This document shows positions 19,846-29,990 of a stretch of DNA of 64,000 nucleotides, piece by piece; the first letter of the stretch is position 1, and every line of letters starts with the position of its first letter. The notes under the pieces are model-generated. The model had not been told where the DNA came from. It was given only the letters and a program-made list of their open reading frames with translations, and searched no databases. This DNA is from Ophiura sarsii (taxonomy: Eukaryota > Echinodermata > Ophiuroidea > Amphilepidida > Ophiuridae): assembly GCA_035610835.1 (NCBI GenBank), contig CM069455.1:2069805-2133804 (forward strand). Direction: 5' to 3'. Made by a program: the position numbers and the translations under genes.

Positions 19846-19965
19846 ACATAATGAGTTATTGATGTACAAGAATGGCCCTGACCCAATGGAAGTGACATAA
19901 TGGCCCTTCAATCACTACACTGGTAATATGCCTGTAATGAGGATACATACATAATGAGTTATTGG
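19846..19965. repeat. Second copy of the 16.7-kb duplicated segment
   Basis: Matches 16710-16814 closely (AATGAGTTATTGATGTACAA, then GACATAATGGCCCTTCAATC, then CACTACACTGGTAATATGCC). It shows that a piece with the FKBP6-like exon border was copied about 3.1 kb away in the same orientation. Confidence 0.85.
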
Positions 19966-19973
19966 CTTGAGGG

Positions 19974-20174
19974 CTATTCAGGAATCAACTCTGATATTGC
20001 AGCATGTGCTTCATTGTGCTGGTTCCATGCATCAATAGGCTCCACACAACTCATCCATAGATGCAGGTATGCGCCAATCATGTCCTCATATTGATTTGCT
20101 GGCATAAAACTCATGCATATGCATGAGATGACATAAAATAATCCACCAATAAATTCGGTCAATACCAGCGTCAC
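19974..20174 (-). other. Unrecognised 66-codon open frame
   Basis: Minus-strand frame ending in WMSCVEPIDAWNQHNEAHAA and a few more residues, preceded by a hydrophobic stretch. Composition looks more protein-like than its surroundings, and it lies between two FKBP6-like exons. No family recognised and no clear splice borders. It may be an exon remnant or chance. Confidence 0.25.
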
Positions 20175-20307
20175 ACTTAGATCAATAACAAATTTGCTGA
20201 TTAGGCCTTAATACACTGTGTCTGCGCCCACAACAGCGTCGGAATTCACATGCATGGTGTAGAGCGACATGGCAGCGCGACTATGTATTCGGTATTCGAT
20301 GTGCCAC

Positions 20308-20950
20308 CTTAAGGGGGGACTTAAGGAAGTTTTTTGTTGAATTTTGTTGGTGCTGTAATTATTAATGAACCATGACTCAAATGTATATAAAAGTATACCT
20401 TTTTGGAAAGGAAATGGATCAGAGAATCCAAATTTGGCATTAATTTTGACCAAAAATGTTGATTTTTTGAGAAAATCACAAAAAATCCCTTTTTTGACCC
20501 ATTTTTTTTGAACAAAGCTAACAAACATAATTTTTTTAAATCTAATCCAATATTTTTTGAAATTTTGACAAAAAAGTGTAAAAAAAAATTAAAAATTCAT
20601 TTTTTCAAGTTTTTTGGCACTTTTTGGTCAAAATTTTCAAAAATATTAGATTAGGTTTAAAAAAAAAAAATCGTCCCTTCATTAGTGTCTTAACATCATT
20701 ATAAAGTGATTTGGCCATTTTTTACTCAAAATTATTTTTTGTTAGCTTTGTTCAAAAAAAATTGGGTCAAAAAAGTGAATTTTGTGATTTTCTCAAAAAA
20801 TCTACTTTTTTGGTCAAAATTGACGCCAAATTTGGATTCTCTGATCCATTTCCTTTCCAAAAATGTATACTTTTATATACATCTGATTAATAGTTCAATA
20901 ATTACAGCACTCACAAAATTCAAAAAATCAAATCAAAAACTTCCTTAAGG
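20308..20950. repeat. AT-rich palindromic element 1, about 0.63 kb
   Basis: Left arm from CTTAAGGAAGTTTTTTGTTG (20324) through TATATAAAAGTATACCTTTTTGG and GGATCAGAGAATCCAAATTTGG. The same order is inverted on the right, ending AAAAACTTCCTTAAG (about 20945). The arms are imperfect and over 200 bp. Both ends contain TTAA. No ORF encodes a recognisable transposase, so it is non-autonomous. Confidence 0.85.
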
Positions 20951-21674
20951 GGGATGTGCACCTTCGCATAGCCTCCGTAAAACTGCCGTAACTTCTTCAT
21001 TATTCATTTAATCTTAATAAAAGTATACATTTTTTTGCAGGAAAGGGTTCAATGAATCCAACTATGATCATGAAATTGACCATTTTGGAGAAAATTATAA
21101 AAAACATGTTTTTTGACCCATTTTAGGTTTGGAAAAGATAACTCAAAATATATTTTGTTAAATTTTATCATACTAGTTTAATTATATTCCTCATGCAATT
21201 CCCTAGGAATCGTTTTTTTTTTTTAATTTTTACTTTATTATTTTTTAAATTACAGACCAAAAAGTGCCAAAAAACCTGTTTTTTAACCTCCAAAATCGTG
21301 AAAATCACGTTTTTTGGTAAAAAATCATATTTTTTGGCACTTTTTGTTCGATAATTCAAAAAATAATAAAGTAAAAATTAAAAAAAAAAAACGATTCCTA
21401 GGGAATTGCATGAGGAATATAATTAAACTAGTATGATAAAATTTAACAAAATATATTTTGAGTTATCTTTTCCAAACCTAAAATGGGTCAAAAAACGTGT
21501 TTTTTATAATTTTCTCCCAAAATGGTCAATTTCATGATCATGGTTGGATTCATTGAACCCTTTCCTGCAAAAAAATGTATACTTTCATATAGATTAAATG
21601 AAAAATGAAGAAGTTACGGCAGTTTTACGGAGGCTGTACCTGGAGGTGCACAGCCCCCTTAAGTCCCCCCTTAA
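20945..21674. repeat. AT-rich palindromic element 2, about 0.73 kb
   Basis: The left arm starts CCTTAAGGGGGATGTGCACC and the right arm ends GGTGCACAGCCCCCTTAAG. In between, nearly the whole element is an inverted repeat (for example CATGAGGAATATAATTAAAC and its complement) around a centre near 21290. It directly abuts element 1. An outer TTAAGGGGGGACTTAAG (20308-20324) and CTTAAGTCCCCCCTTAA (about 21658-21674) bracket both, which suggests nesting. Confidence 0.88.
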
Positions 21675-21838
21675 CTTCAACTAATGTAGTGTAGAGTCGA
21701 TTCTCACAAGTAATGGAGAACCCTATACCTGCACCTATGGATGAAATGGCGTGAGGATCCAGGTGCAGCGAACCAGCATAGTATAGTGCTTCATAAGATT
21801 AGGAGCAAATCCTGCCACAAAGCAGTACAAAAGATGAT

Positions 21839-21925
21839 TTAACACTTTCCAAGTGGCTTTTGGTTTAACCACCACATACAAAACATATTTTCAGAAACTT
21901 TTCCCAACTTTCAAGGTCTATCTCA
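21839..21925. mobile_element. Fragment of the TTAA-flanked MITE family
   Basis: Begins TTAACACTTTCCAAGTGGC and continues through TTTTCAGAAACTTTTCCCAACTTTCAAGGTCTA, which matches the inverted right end of the copy at 31640-31885. The far end is missing. Confidence 0.75.
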
Positions 21926-22251
21926 AAAACAGCTAGAGCTAAAACATAAGCTAGTATAGAGAAGAACTGTGAATGTTGCATTTGGTGCAGATGGAATGAA
22001 AATATTGCAACAGGAAAAATCACTATCTGTCTGATACGTGGCCTATGATGACGCCTGATATGCTAACGCTGGACAATATGCGACTTGGATCATACTGAAA
22101 CCAAATGACTTGACTTTCGACCTAATGACTTGAATTGCGAATGGACCAGATGACTTGTGAAATGATTTGGACTGGCAAAAAATGAATTGTGACTTGACTT
22201 GAACATGCACAAAATGTATTGTGACTTCACTTGACGTGGGGTTAGACCTAC

Positions 22252-22454
22252 CTGTCCACATCTAAACAAGCCCTTGGTGTTTTTGGCGTCGATTTGTAAG
22301 GCTTTCTTTACTGTAGGTCAATGCTCGTGTTGATTCCTTTAGTTTGAGATTGCACAGGGACAGATTGAGATATATAGATCTTGAGCATCACACGCTTCAT
22401 TTCATCTTCTTCCTCTTCATCCTTCAAGCGGGCATCTTCGAGAAGTCTTTCAGC
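22252..22454 (-). pseudogene. FKBP6: FKBP6-like TPR exon with two frameshifts
   Basis: A strong acceptor (TTTTTTTCTCTCTGTCCCCAG, AG at 22456-22455) and a donor (GGACAG|GTAGGT, GT at 22251-22250) frame a 203-bp exon. Read in three successive frames it gives AERLLEDARLKDEEEEDEMK..MLKIY, then LNLSLCNLKLKESTRALTYSK, then ALQIDAKNTKGLFRCGQ. This is a continuous TPR stretch in the order found in FKBP6-like proteins. Each switch is +1, at a TATATAT run and a TAAAGAAAG run; 203 = 3n+2 agrees with two extra bases. The end phase fits the exon at 16408-16692 (...LFRCGQ|AYYQC...). Either the gene has decayed or two local indel errors are present. Confidence 0.75.
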
Positions 22455-22490
22455 CTGGGGACAGAGAGAAAAAAAGAACACAAGAATATA

Positions 22491-22666
22491 CTGTAAATGT
22501 GGACATTTTCAAGCTACATTAAATTTCATGCTTTCAAGCAGCTACCGCGAAAAATAAAAACACATGAATCTATTTATTTTGTGTATAATATGTAATGAAC
22601 TTTCAAATCGCGAATTAAAAAACAAGCAAATTGGCTGAAATCGCGCGAAAATTACCACATTTACAG
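22491..22666. mobile_element. 176-bp MITE, TIR CTGTAAATGTGG, TA target duplication
   Basis: CTGTAAATGTGG at the left pairs with CCACATTTACAG at the right (12 bp, perfect), with TA on both sides. Internal TCGCGCGAAAAT-type motifs recur in relatives at 27717-27837 and 41719-43252. Confidence 0.85.
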
Positions 22667-24841
22667 TACTGTAAACATAGGTTATTTCAATGCTCATTAT
22701 TGTTCATGTTTTTCAATTTTTGAACATCTTGATAAATTCTCATAATATTAGTTGTTTGTTTACATAGCCTTCAGAGTGCCACAAACCCCCCTCCCTGAAA
22801 GAACCTTTTTATGCTTTGATGAGCCCATTCCACATTGTTAGTAATCCTTTTAATGTGTAATATATTTTAGTGGTATATTAGTTAGCCTATAATTAGGTGA
22901 TGCCAATTTTACTTTTGACTTTCATCGCTGGTATCCAATGGGCAGATAAGAGAATAACAAGGTCCTTCCAGAAGGACTTTTCTCCACTTAGACCAGATCT
23001 AACTTGTTTTGTGCATACCGACCTTAGACACAAATAATACACTACTGATAGTTAGGTCAGGTATAGGACACAGGGATGGTGAAGTCAAGTATATGGGGGG
23101 GGGGGGGGGGGGGTGAAGAAAATCCATGTTGGGCCAGCTAAATATAATGCTGTACAAAGGTCAAATCAATTTTTAACTGAAAGCAACTTATTTTCAAAAG
23201 TACTGCACGGTTCACAGAGATTTGTTGAGAACAGGGAGCTACTTTTAGTCTACCGGATTTAACTTTTTATTAAGTCAAATAAGGCACACAATTGTTGCTC
23301 GGTAGACGGCACAGTAGGCCTATAGGCCGTCGCATGAGAGCACAACAGTCACTCGGAAAACACTTTCGTCTACATAGTTATTGAAGAATGTTCTGCATTT
23401 TTCGGTAGACTAAATTATTCAGAATATCATTTGCGGGAATAGCAGCACCACACGATAAATGTTAACAGACACTTTTTCTACAACTCTTCAGAGTATGTTG
23501 GCTAAGCTCTCTCGATGTATCAATGACCTCCAGATATTATTTTCGTCTTATTTGTTGATGTTATTCTCTATGTTTGGGTGTTTATCCTATTCCTGTCCCA
23601 CGCCACTTTCATTGGCTTTTTTACTCGCCCAATTGTGTTTACTTGTATTTTTGATTATTTTCTGAGTTGCAGTGAACCAATTGATTGGCCCATCAGAGCT
23701 CTCTGTTGAGAGTTACCCGTTTGATTTGTAATCACTCAGTTCATTAACATTGTTAATGTCTGTTGGGCTATTGTTCACATTTGCTCTTTATATACAAAAA
23801 ACAAGGCCCAAGCGGCGCCTGTCAACTAGATTTAGGAATTCAGCCCTTGTGTAACATTTATTTTGGCAATTTACAGTCGTTTCTCTGTATATAATCAATG
23901 AAAATAAAAAAATACAGTAGTATTCCCGAATCCCTGCCAGGAACGATCGCACATGATCATGATGACACAATCACCAGAAAGTAATTTTTTCCTTTTTGCA
24001 TTCATTGTGCATGTTCCGTAGCCTAGAAAATTAATTTAGAAGTAAGCTTGCCTTTTCCGGGCGCTGGTAGGGCAAAATATCAGTGCTCATTTGTTTATTT
24101 TTCAGCATTTTATCAGGCTCTATGACGGAAGGATCGAGATATGTTCGGTAGCACATTCAGTAAACACATAATAACTGACTTCATGGGGTGCAATGTAATA
24201 GCAACTTGAGGGCCAGGCTTCATGCTAATTGATGCCAAGTACATGCACAATGTACATGTACTTGAGTATAGACTTTGCATCAAAACGATTTCATACATCA
24301 CGCTCACACGCAATGAAAAAAAGAACACTCAGAATGTCCCCTCACTAAAAAATAGAGAGTGAAATGAAAACACACACTTCATAAAATTATGATAATGTTT
24401 GTGACTTGATAGCGATAGACGGTTATGGGCATCATTTCACATGTAGACAATGTATTCAAAAGTTGCAGTTGCATATTTATAAAAAAGGTAATTTCAAAGC
24501 GACGCTTTTATTATCAAATTAGTTTAATGGGGTAATAACATCATCAAACGGCTATACAATATCCATCACAAAATTAATCACGAGCTGAAGCGTAATAAAT
24601 ATGAAAGTATCTCGCATCATGGTCTGGTTAATATATCTTTCAACACAAAGCCACTCCCCACCCACCATGTAACAGGCATCTCATCTAACACAGAATATAA
24701 TAGTTGACTTTCATCTCCTGTCATCAGACTATCAGTGGATGAGTTTCGAGGCGGTTGTAACGTACAGAAGTGATAAAGCTTCCGTGGATAGTAACTGACG
24801 TGTCGGCTGAACTATTGATCAACTAATCTCTGATCTCATTG
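22667..24841. other. Intergenic region upstream of the LRR-GPCR
   Basis: No convincing coding sequence. It contains a 22-base G run (23093-23114) and AT-rich DNA. Small frames such as the hydrophobic one at 23459-23665 have no support. The GPCR promoter should lie in its last few hundred bases, but I see no clear TATA box or other signal that would fix it. Confidence 0.6.
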
Positions 24842-27646
24842 ATGTTTATGATGGCAGCCACAACAAATTCAAGACATCCGATACCATGTTCATGCAGGCC
24901 ATTTCTGTTAATCATTGTCACTGCCTATATACTGCTGTCGACTATTCCTGTGATCCGTGGTGAATATAATCGGCCTATTAATTGCACGGATGGGTGTCTG
25001 GTACTAGGTAATAAGTTTCCTTACTGGATAACTACTTCTATTCGGACAACATTTCAATGTCCATCCGAGTGCATATGTATATTAGGCAATCAGAATGTCA
25101 CATTAACCTGTCCTAGTGGGACGTCAACAGTGCCGGTATTATATCCACCAACTGTTCCACGGTTGTCTTGGGGTGACACAGGCATACATGGAATGGAGCA
25201 AGATGCATTTACAAATCGGCTCACCAACCTGGAGTTGCTAGATCTGTCAAATAATAATATTGTGGAGCTCCATCCTCTGCAGTTTGAACAACTTACATCC
25301 CTAGAGGGGTTAGATATGTCAAACAATAATATTGTGGAGCTCAATCCTCTGCAGTTTGAACAACTTATATCCCTGTGGGGGTTAGATCTGTCATACAATA
25401 ATATTGTGGAGCTCCATCCTCTGCAGTTTGAACAACTTACATCCCTGATGCTGTTAGATCTGTCAAACAATAATATTGTGAAGCTCCATCCTCTGCAGTT
25501 TGAACAACTTACATCCCTAGAGGAGTTAGGTATATATAACAATAATATTGTGGAGCTCCATCCTCTGCAGTTTGAACAACTTACATCACTACAGTTATTA
25601 TTTCTGTCAAATAATAATATTGTGGAGCTCCATCCTCTGCAGTTTGAACAACTTACATCCCTAGAGGTGTTAGTTCTGTCAAACAATAATATTGTGGAGC
25701 TCAATCCTCTGCAGTTTGAACAACTTACATCCCTGTGGGGGTTAGATCTGTCAAACAATAATATTGTGGAGCTCCATCCTCTGCAGTTTGAACAACTTAC
25801 ATCCCTGATGCTGTTAAATCTGTCAAACAATAATATTGTGGAGCTCCACCCTCTGCAGTTTGAACAACTTACATCCCTGGAGAGATTATATATGTCAAAC
25901 AATAATATTGTGGAGCTCCATCCTCTGCAGTTTGAACAACTTACATCCCTGGGGACGTTATATCTGTCAAACAATAATATTGTGGAGCTCCATCCTCTGC
26001 AGTTTGAACAACTTACATCACTGCGGTCGTTAGATCTGTCAAACAATAATATTGTGGAGCTCCATCCTCTGCAGTTTGAACAACTTACATCCCTGGGGAC
26101 GTTATATCTGTCAAACAATAATATTGTGGAGCTCCATCCTCTGCAGTTCAAAGAACTAACCAGAATACAAAAATTATACTTGTCAAACAATCACATAAAA
26201 GTAATATATTCACTTGGATCACTTTCACCTAGCCTTCAAATACTTGATGTCAGTCACAACCATCTGTCTTTCTTTCAGCTATCCATATCTGTACAATACA
26301 ATAATCTAAGGTATATTTCTCTCTCTCAAAATAAGTTGTCAACTTTCCCACATGGTGTATTTGAAAACATGAATGATCTGAAATATCTTGATCTATCTGA
26401 AAACTATTTAAATGAATTTGATTCAGTTATGTATATTGTGAATAATTCATTGTACTTACTTGACATTGTAGATATGAGATCAAATATGCTGCAGAGGGTA
26501 AACTATGAGTCTTTTAAAGGATTCCAAAATTCAACAAAGATATTGGTTGACAACGCTGCAACTTGTTGCTTTATAGAATCAGCAAACTGCACTGCCACAA
26601 TCCCACCTTCACAATTTCTAACATGTGGCAGATTACTTGCACATCAACTTCAAAGAATTTTCATGTGGATATTAGGTATTCTTGCAGTTGTAAGTAATGT
26701 ATGTGTATTGTGCCATCGATGCAGACAAAACCAACGACAAAATAAGGTTCAGTTATTTTTGATCTCAAATCTCTCACTGTCAGATTTGGTCATGGGCTTG
26801 TATATGCTTATAATAGCATCAGCTGATCTATATTATCATAACTCCTTTCCATCTGAAGCATGGAGATTAAGCATTACCTGTAGAGTAGCAGGGACTTTAT
26901 CTCTCTTATCGAGTGAGGCATCGGTATTTTGTGTTACTGTGATTAGTATAGATAGATTTATGGGTATCAGGTATATGTATAGCAATAAACGATTAGGCAC
27001 AACATCAGCAAGGGTAGTCATAGCTGTGCTCTGGGCATTTGCCATTGTTTTTAGTATCACATCAACCATTTTGTCAAAAACCAACCCTGAATTATATGAC
27101 AATTCTGAGGTGTGTACAGGTCTCCCACTCTCTAGAAGTAATACTTTTGAAACAACATACTGGCAATATGATCTAGGACTATACGATAGTGAGCGACAAC
27201 CTATTATTTTTAATAATACTCTTGATACTGTTCTTGGTACTAAAACAGGAGTTTATTTTGGTATAGCAATATTTACCATTTTGAACTTCATAAGCATGTG
27301 GATAATATTGTGTTGCTATATTGGAATATTCATTACTGTCCGACAAACAGCCAAACAAGCTGGTAGAAATCAAAACCAAAAGGAAGAACTTCAAATGGCT
27401 ATTAAGATGGGACTGATTGTTCTTACAGATATGCTGTGCTGGTTGCCTATCATTATACTCTCTATCCTTGTACAGAGTGGGAGACTTGTTGTCAAACCTC
27501 TAGTTTATACATGGATTGTAACGTTTGTTCTGCCCATCAATTCCACTATCAATCCATTTCTGTACACTTTATCGACAGTGATATTTGATTTTATTCGAAA
27601 GAAAAATGAACGTACTCGTAATGACACCGCAATGGCATTGAGATAA
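24842..27646 (+). CDS. Intronless leucine-rich-repeat GPCR (LGR/relaxin-receptor type)
   Basis: 934 codons from ATG 24842. A hydrophobic signal peptide (about residues 18-41, LLIIVTAYILLS) is followed by a Cys-rich LRRNT cap (CPSECICILG). Then come 13 near-identical 24-residue LRRs (NNNIVELHPLQFEQLTSL), three or four divergent LRRs, and a hinge with the CCF pair (AATCCFIESANC). Seven transmembrane helices follow: SNLSLSDLVMG (Asp2.50), SIDRFMGI (DRY position, here DRF), VLWAFAI (Trp4.50), CWLPI in TM6, NPFLYTL (NPxxY position, Y kept). This is the layout of LGR receptors; no LDLa module is seen, so not a classical RXFP1/2. It acts at the plasma membrane; ligand unknown. The lack of introns suggests a retrogene or a lineage-expanded intronless GPCR. 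Confidence 0.92.
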   Translation: MFMMAATTNSRHPIPCSCRPFLLIIVTAYILLSTIPVIRGEYNRPINCTDGCLVLGNKFPYWITTSIRTTFQCPSECICILGNQNVTLTCPSGTSTVPVLYPPTVPRLSWGDTGIHGMEQDAFTNRLTNLELLDLSNNNIVELHPLQFEQLTSLEGLDMSNNNIVELNPLQFEQLISLWGLDLSYNNIVELHPLQFEQLTSLMLLDLSNNNIVKLHPLQFEQLTSLEELGIYNNNIVELHPLQFEQLTSLQLLFLSNNNIVELHPLQFEQLTSLEVLVLSNNNIVELNPLQFEQLTSLWGLDLSNNNIVELHPLQFEQLTSLMLLNLSNNNIVELHPLQFEQLTSLERLYMSNNNIVELHPLQFEQLTSLGTLYLSNNNIVELHPLQFEQLTSLRSLDLSNNNIVELHPLQFEQLTSLGTLYLSNNNIVELHPLQFKELTRIQKLYLSNNHIKVIYSLGSLSPSLQILDVSHNHLSFFQLSISVQYNNLRYISLSQNKLSTFPHGVFENMNDLKYLDLSENYLNEFDSVMYIVNNSLYLLDIVDMRSNMLQRVNYESFKGFQNSTKILVDNAATCCFIESANCTATIPPSQFLTCGRLLAHQLQRIFMWILGILAVVSNVCVLCHRCRQNQRQNKVQLFLISNLSLSDLVMGLYMLIIASADLYYHNSFPSEAWRLSITCRVAGTLSLLSSEASVFCVTVISIDRFMGIRYMYSNKRLGTTSARVVIAVLWAFAIVFSITSTILSKTNPELYDNSEVCTGLPLSRSNTFETTYWQYDLGLYDSERQPIIFNNTLDTVLGTKTGVYFGIAIFTILNFISMWIILCCYIGIFITVRQTAKQAGRNQNQKEELQMAIKMGLIVLTDMLCWLPIIILSILVQSGRLVVKPLVYTWIVTFVLPINSTINPFLYTLSTVIFDFIRKKNERTRNDTAMALR
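25236..26171 (+). repeat. 13 near-identical 72-bp LRR units inside the GPCR gene
   Basis: Each unit carries AATAATATTGTGGAGCTCCA followed by TCCTCTGCAGTTTGAACAAC, with variation nearly confined to the few codons before the LSNNN core. DNA identity is high even at silent sites, which indicates recent tandem expansion or homogenisation. The 72-bp period also creates a stop-free antisense frame of about 366 codons, which is not a gene. Confidence 0.95.
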
Positions 27647-27716
27647 GAAGAAATTTAAATTACTTCATTTATTATATATTTTATTATCACATAAATCAAT
27701 GAATTATATTACAATA

Positions 27717-27837
27717 CTGTAAAAGCTGACATTTTCGTGTTGGTTTTATTTTCGCGCTTTTCGCGCAAAAAAAAACCAATTCGCGAAATGTCTATGATAT
27801 CAAAATGCGCGAAAATATCTTTACGGGAAAAAAACAG
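27717..27837. mobile_element. 121-bp MITE, CTGTAAA family, TA target duplication
   Basis: Starts CTGTAAAAGCTGACATTTTCG and ends CGAAAATATCTTTACGGG..AACAG, with TA on both sides and an internal GCGCTTTTCGCGC palindrome. It is a relative of the element at 22491-22666. Confidence 0.75.
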
Positions 27838-27841
27838 TAAT

Positions 27842-29990
27842 ATGTATTTAAGGATTTGTTTCAATGTATATGAAATATAGGTGTTCTGTTTTAAAGGGCC
27901 CAGTCATTCATTTATTCAATATTTTATTATCCCATAAATCAATCAATTATATTACAGTATGTATTTAAGGATTTGTTTCATTGTAAATAAAATATACGTG
28001 CTCTGTTTTAAAGGGCCCGGTAATTCATTTATTCAATATTTTATTATCCCACATATCAATCAGGTATATTACGATTTATGTATTTAAGGACTTGTTTCAT
28101 TGTAAATAAAATATACAGTAGGTGAATTGATTTAAAGGGCCCAGTCATTTATTTATTCAATACTTTATTATCCCATAAATCAATCAATTATATTACAATA
28201 TGTATTTAAGGATTTGCTTCATTGTAAATAAAATATAGGTGCTCTGTTTTAAAGGGCCCAGTAATTCATTTATTCAATATTTTATTATCCCACATATCAA
28301 TCAGGTATACAGGGTGACCCAGAAAATGTTGAACCCAAAAATCACAAACTTAAAAAAAAAAAATGAAAATGAAAATAAATAAATATGGCATTCTGTTTTC
28401 TACAATTATGTAAACAATTTATTCAGCTTTCTGGAGAACTTTAGATCATGTACATTGGCCTTACCAAACTAAAGATACACTTGATTGTGTGACAGGGGGT
28501 GTTTTCGCCCTTTTGTAAAAGTGAAAAAATTGTAACTTGGTTCAGATATGAAACTTAATTCTGTTCTAAGTACGGTGAGTTAAGTAATATTTTCTTTTGA
28601 TCTGTATTTATCAAATTAACATTTTCAAATGAAGTCAAGGGGACTTCAGTTTTTGTTTTCAAAGTCTCTTATATGATAATAATATTGATTTACATAATAA
28701 ATGAATATTGATGAGATACTGTGCAGAAATGGTTTCAAACAGGCACTTGTTCTGCTCATGTAGCATGAAACCATTTTTTTTGCACTTCACTTAAACTACA
28801 AAACAACACTTCTTACAAAATTACACGTATTTTAAGTTTCGTGTGGCCTATTTTTATGATCTAAAATGTTTCAGAAAGTTAAATGTATGGTGCACATAGC
28901 TGGTGAACGAGTTATGCAATATTTTGTTATTTTAATGGTAAACAAAAATATTGAATTTTGTGATTTTTGGGTTCAACATTTTCTGGGTCACCCTGTATTA
29001 CGTATATGTATTTAAGGACTTGTTTCATTGTAAATAAAATATACGTGCTCTGTTTTAAAGGGCCCAGTAATTCATTTATTCAATACTTTATTATCCCACA
29101 TATCAATCAGGTATATTACGATATATGTATTTAAGGACTTGTTTCATTGTAAATAAAATATACAGTAGGTGAATTGATTTAAAGGGCCCAGTCATTCATT
29201 TATTCAATATTTTATTATCCCATAAATCAATCAATTATATTACGATATATGTATTTAAGGATTTGTTTCATTGTAAATAAAAATAGGGGCTCTGTTTTAA
29301 AGGGCCCAGTAATTTATTTATTTAATATTTTATTATCCTATACATCCATCAATTATATTATAATATGTATTTAAGGATTTGTTTCATTGTAAATAAAATA
29401 TATGTGCTCTGTTTTAAAGGGCCCAGTAATTCATTTATTTAATATTTTATTATCTTATACATCCATCAATTATATAATAATATGTATTTAAGGATTTGTT
29501 TCATTGTAAATAAAATATATGTGCTCTGTTTTAAAGGGCCCAGTAATTCATTTATTTAATATTTTATTATCTTATACATCCATCAATTATATAATAATAT
29601 GTATTTAAGGATTTGTTTCATTGTAAATAAAATATATGTGCTCTGTTTTAAAGGGCCCATTCATTAATTTATTCAATATTTTATTATCATATACATCAAT
29701 CAATTATATTATAATATGTATTTAAGGAATTGTTTCATTGTAAATAAAATATATGTGCTCTGTTTTAAAGGGCCCATTCATTCATTTATTCAATATTTTA
29801 TTATCCTATACATCATATTTAAGGATTTGTTTCAGCGTGAATAAAATATAGGTGCTCTGTTTTAAAGGGCCCAGTCATTAATTTATTCAATATTTTATTA
29901 TTCTATACATCAATTAATTATATTACAATATGTATTTACGGATTTGTTTCATTGTAAATAGGCACTCTGCTTTAAAGGACCCTGTGAGGA
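27842..29990. repeat. 117-bp tandem repeat, about 13 copies, downstream of the GPCR
   Basis: The unit starts ATGTATTTAAGGATTTGTTT, then CATTGTAAATAAAATATA, GTGCTCTGTTTTAAAGGGCCC, and TTCATTTATTCAATATTTTATTATCC. There are four units before the insertion at 28310-28995 and about nine after; the last is degraded. A weak unit-like sequence already follows the GPCR stop (27650-27715). Every unit has an AATAAA-type signal, so the array could supply poly(A) sites for the GPCR transcript. Confidence 0.9.
28310..28995. mobile_element. 686-bp non-autonomous DNA transposon, TIR CAGGGTGACCCAGAAAATGT, TA duplication
   Basis: Nearly 39 bp of perfect terminal inverted repeat (CAGGGTGACCCAGAAAATGT onward, and its complement ending GGGTCACCCTG), flanked by TA. 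CAGGGTG ends plus TA duplications fit Tc1/mariner-type elements. No transposase ORF. Inserted in the 117-bp repeat array. Confidence 0.92.

Noticed and set aside
25090..26190. 366-codon antisense frame within the GPCR
   Set aside because: A by-product of the 72-bp LRR period. The sense strand has signal peptide, LRR, hinge and seven helices.
27842..29990. CRISPR-like array
   Set aside because: The units are contiguous tandem repeats without unique spacers, and the window is eukaryotic.
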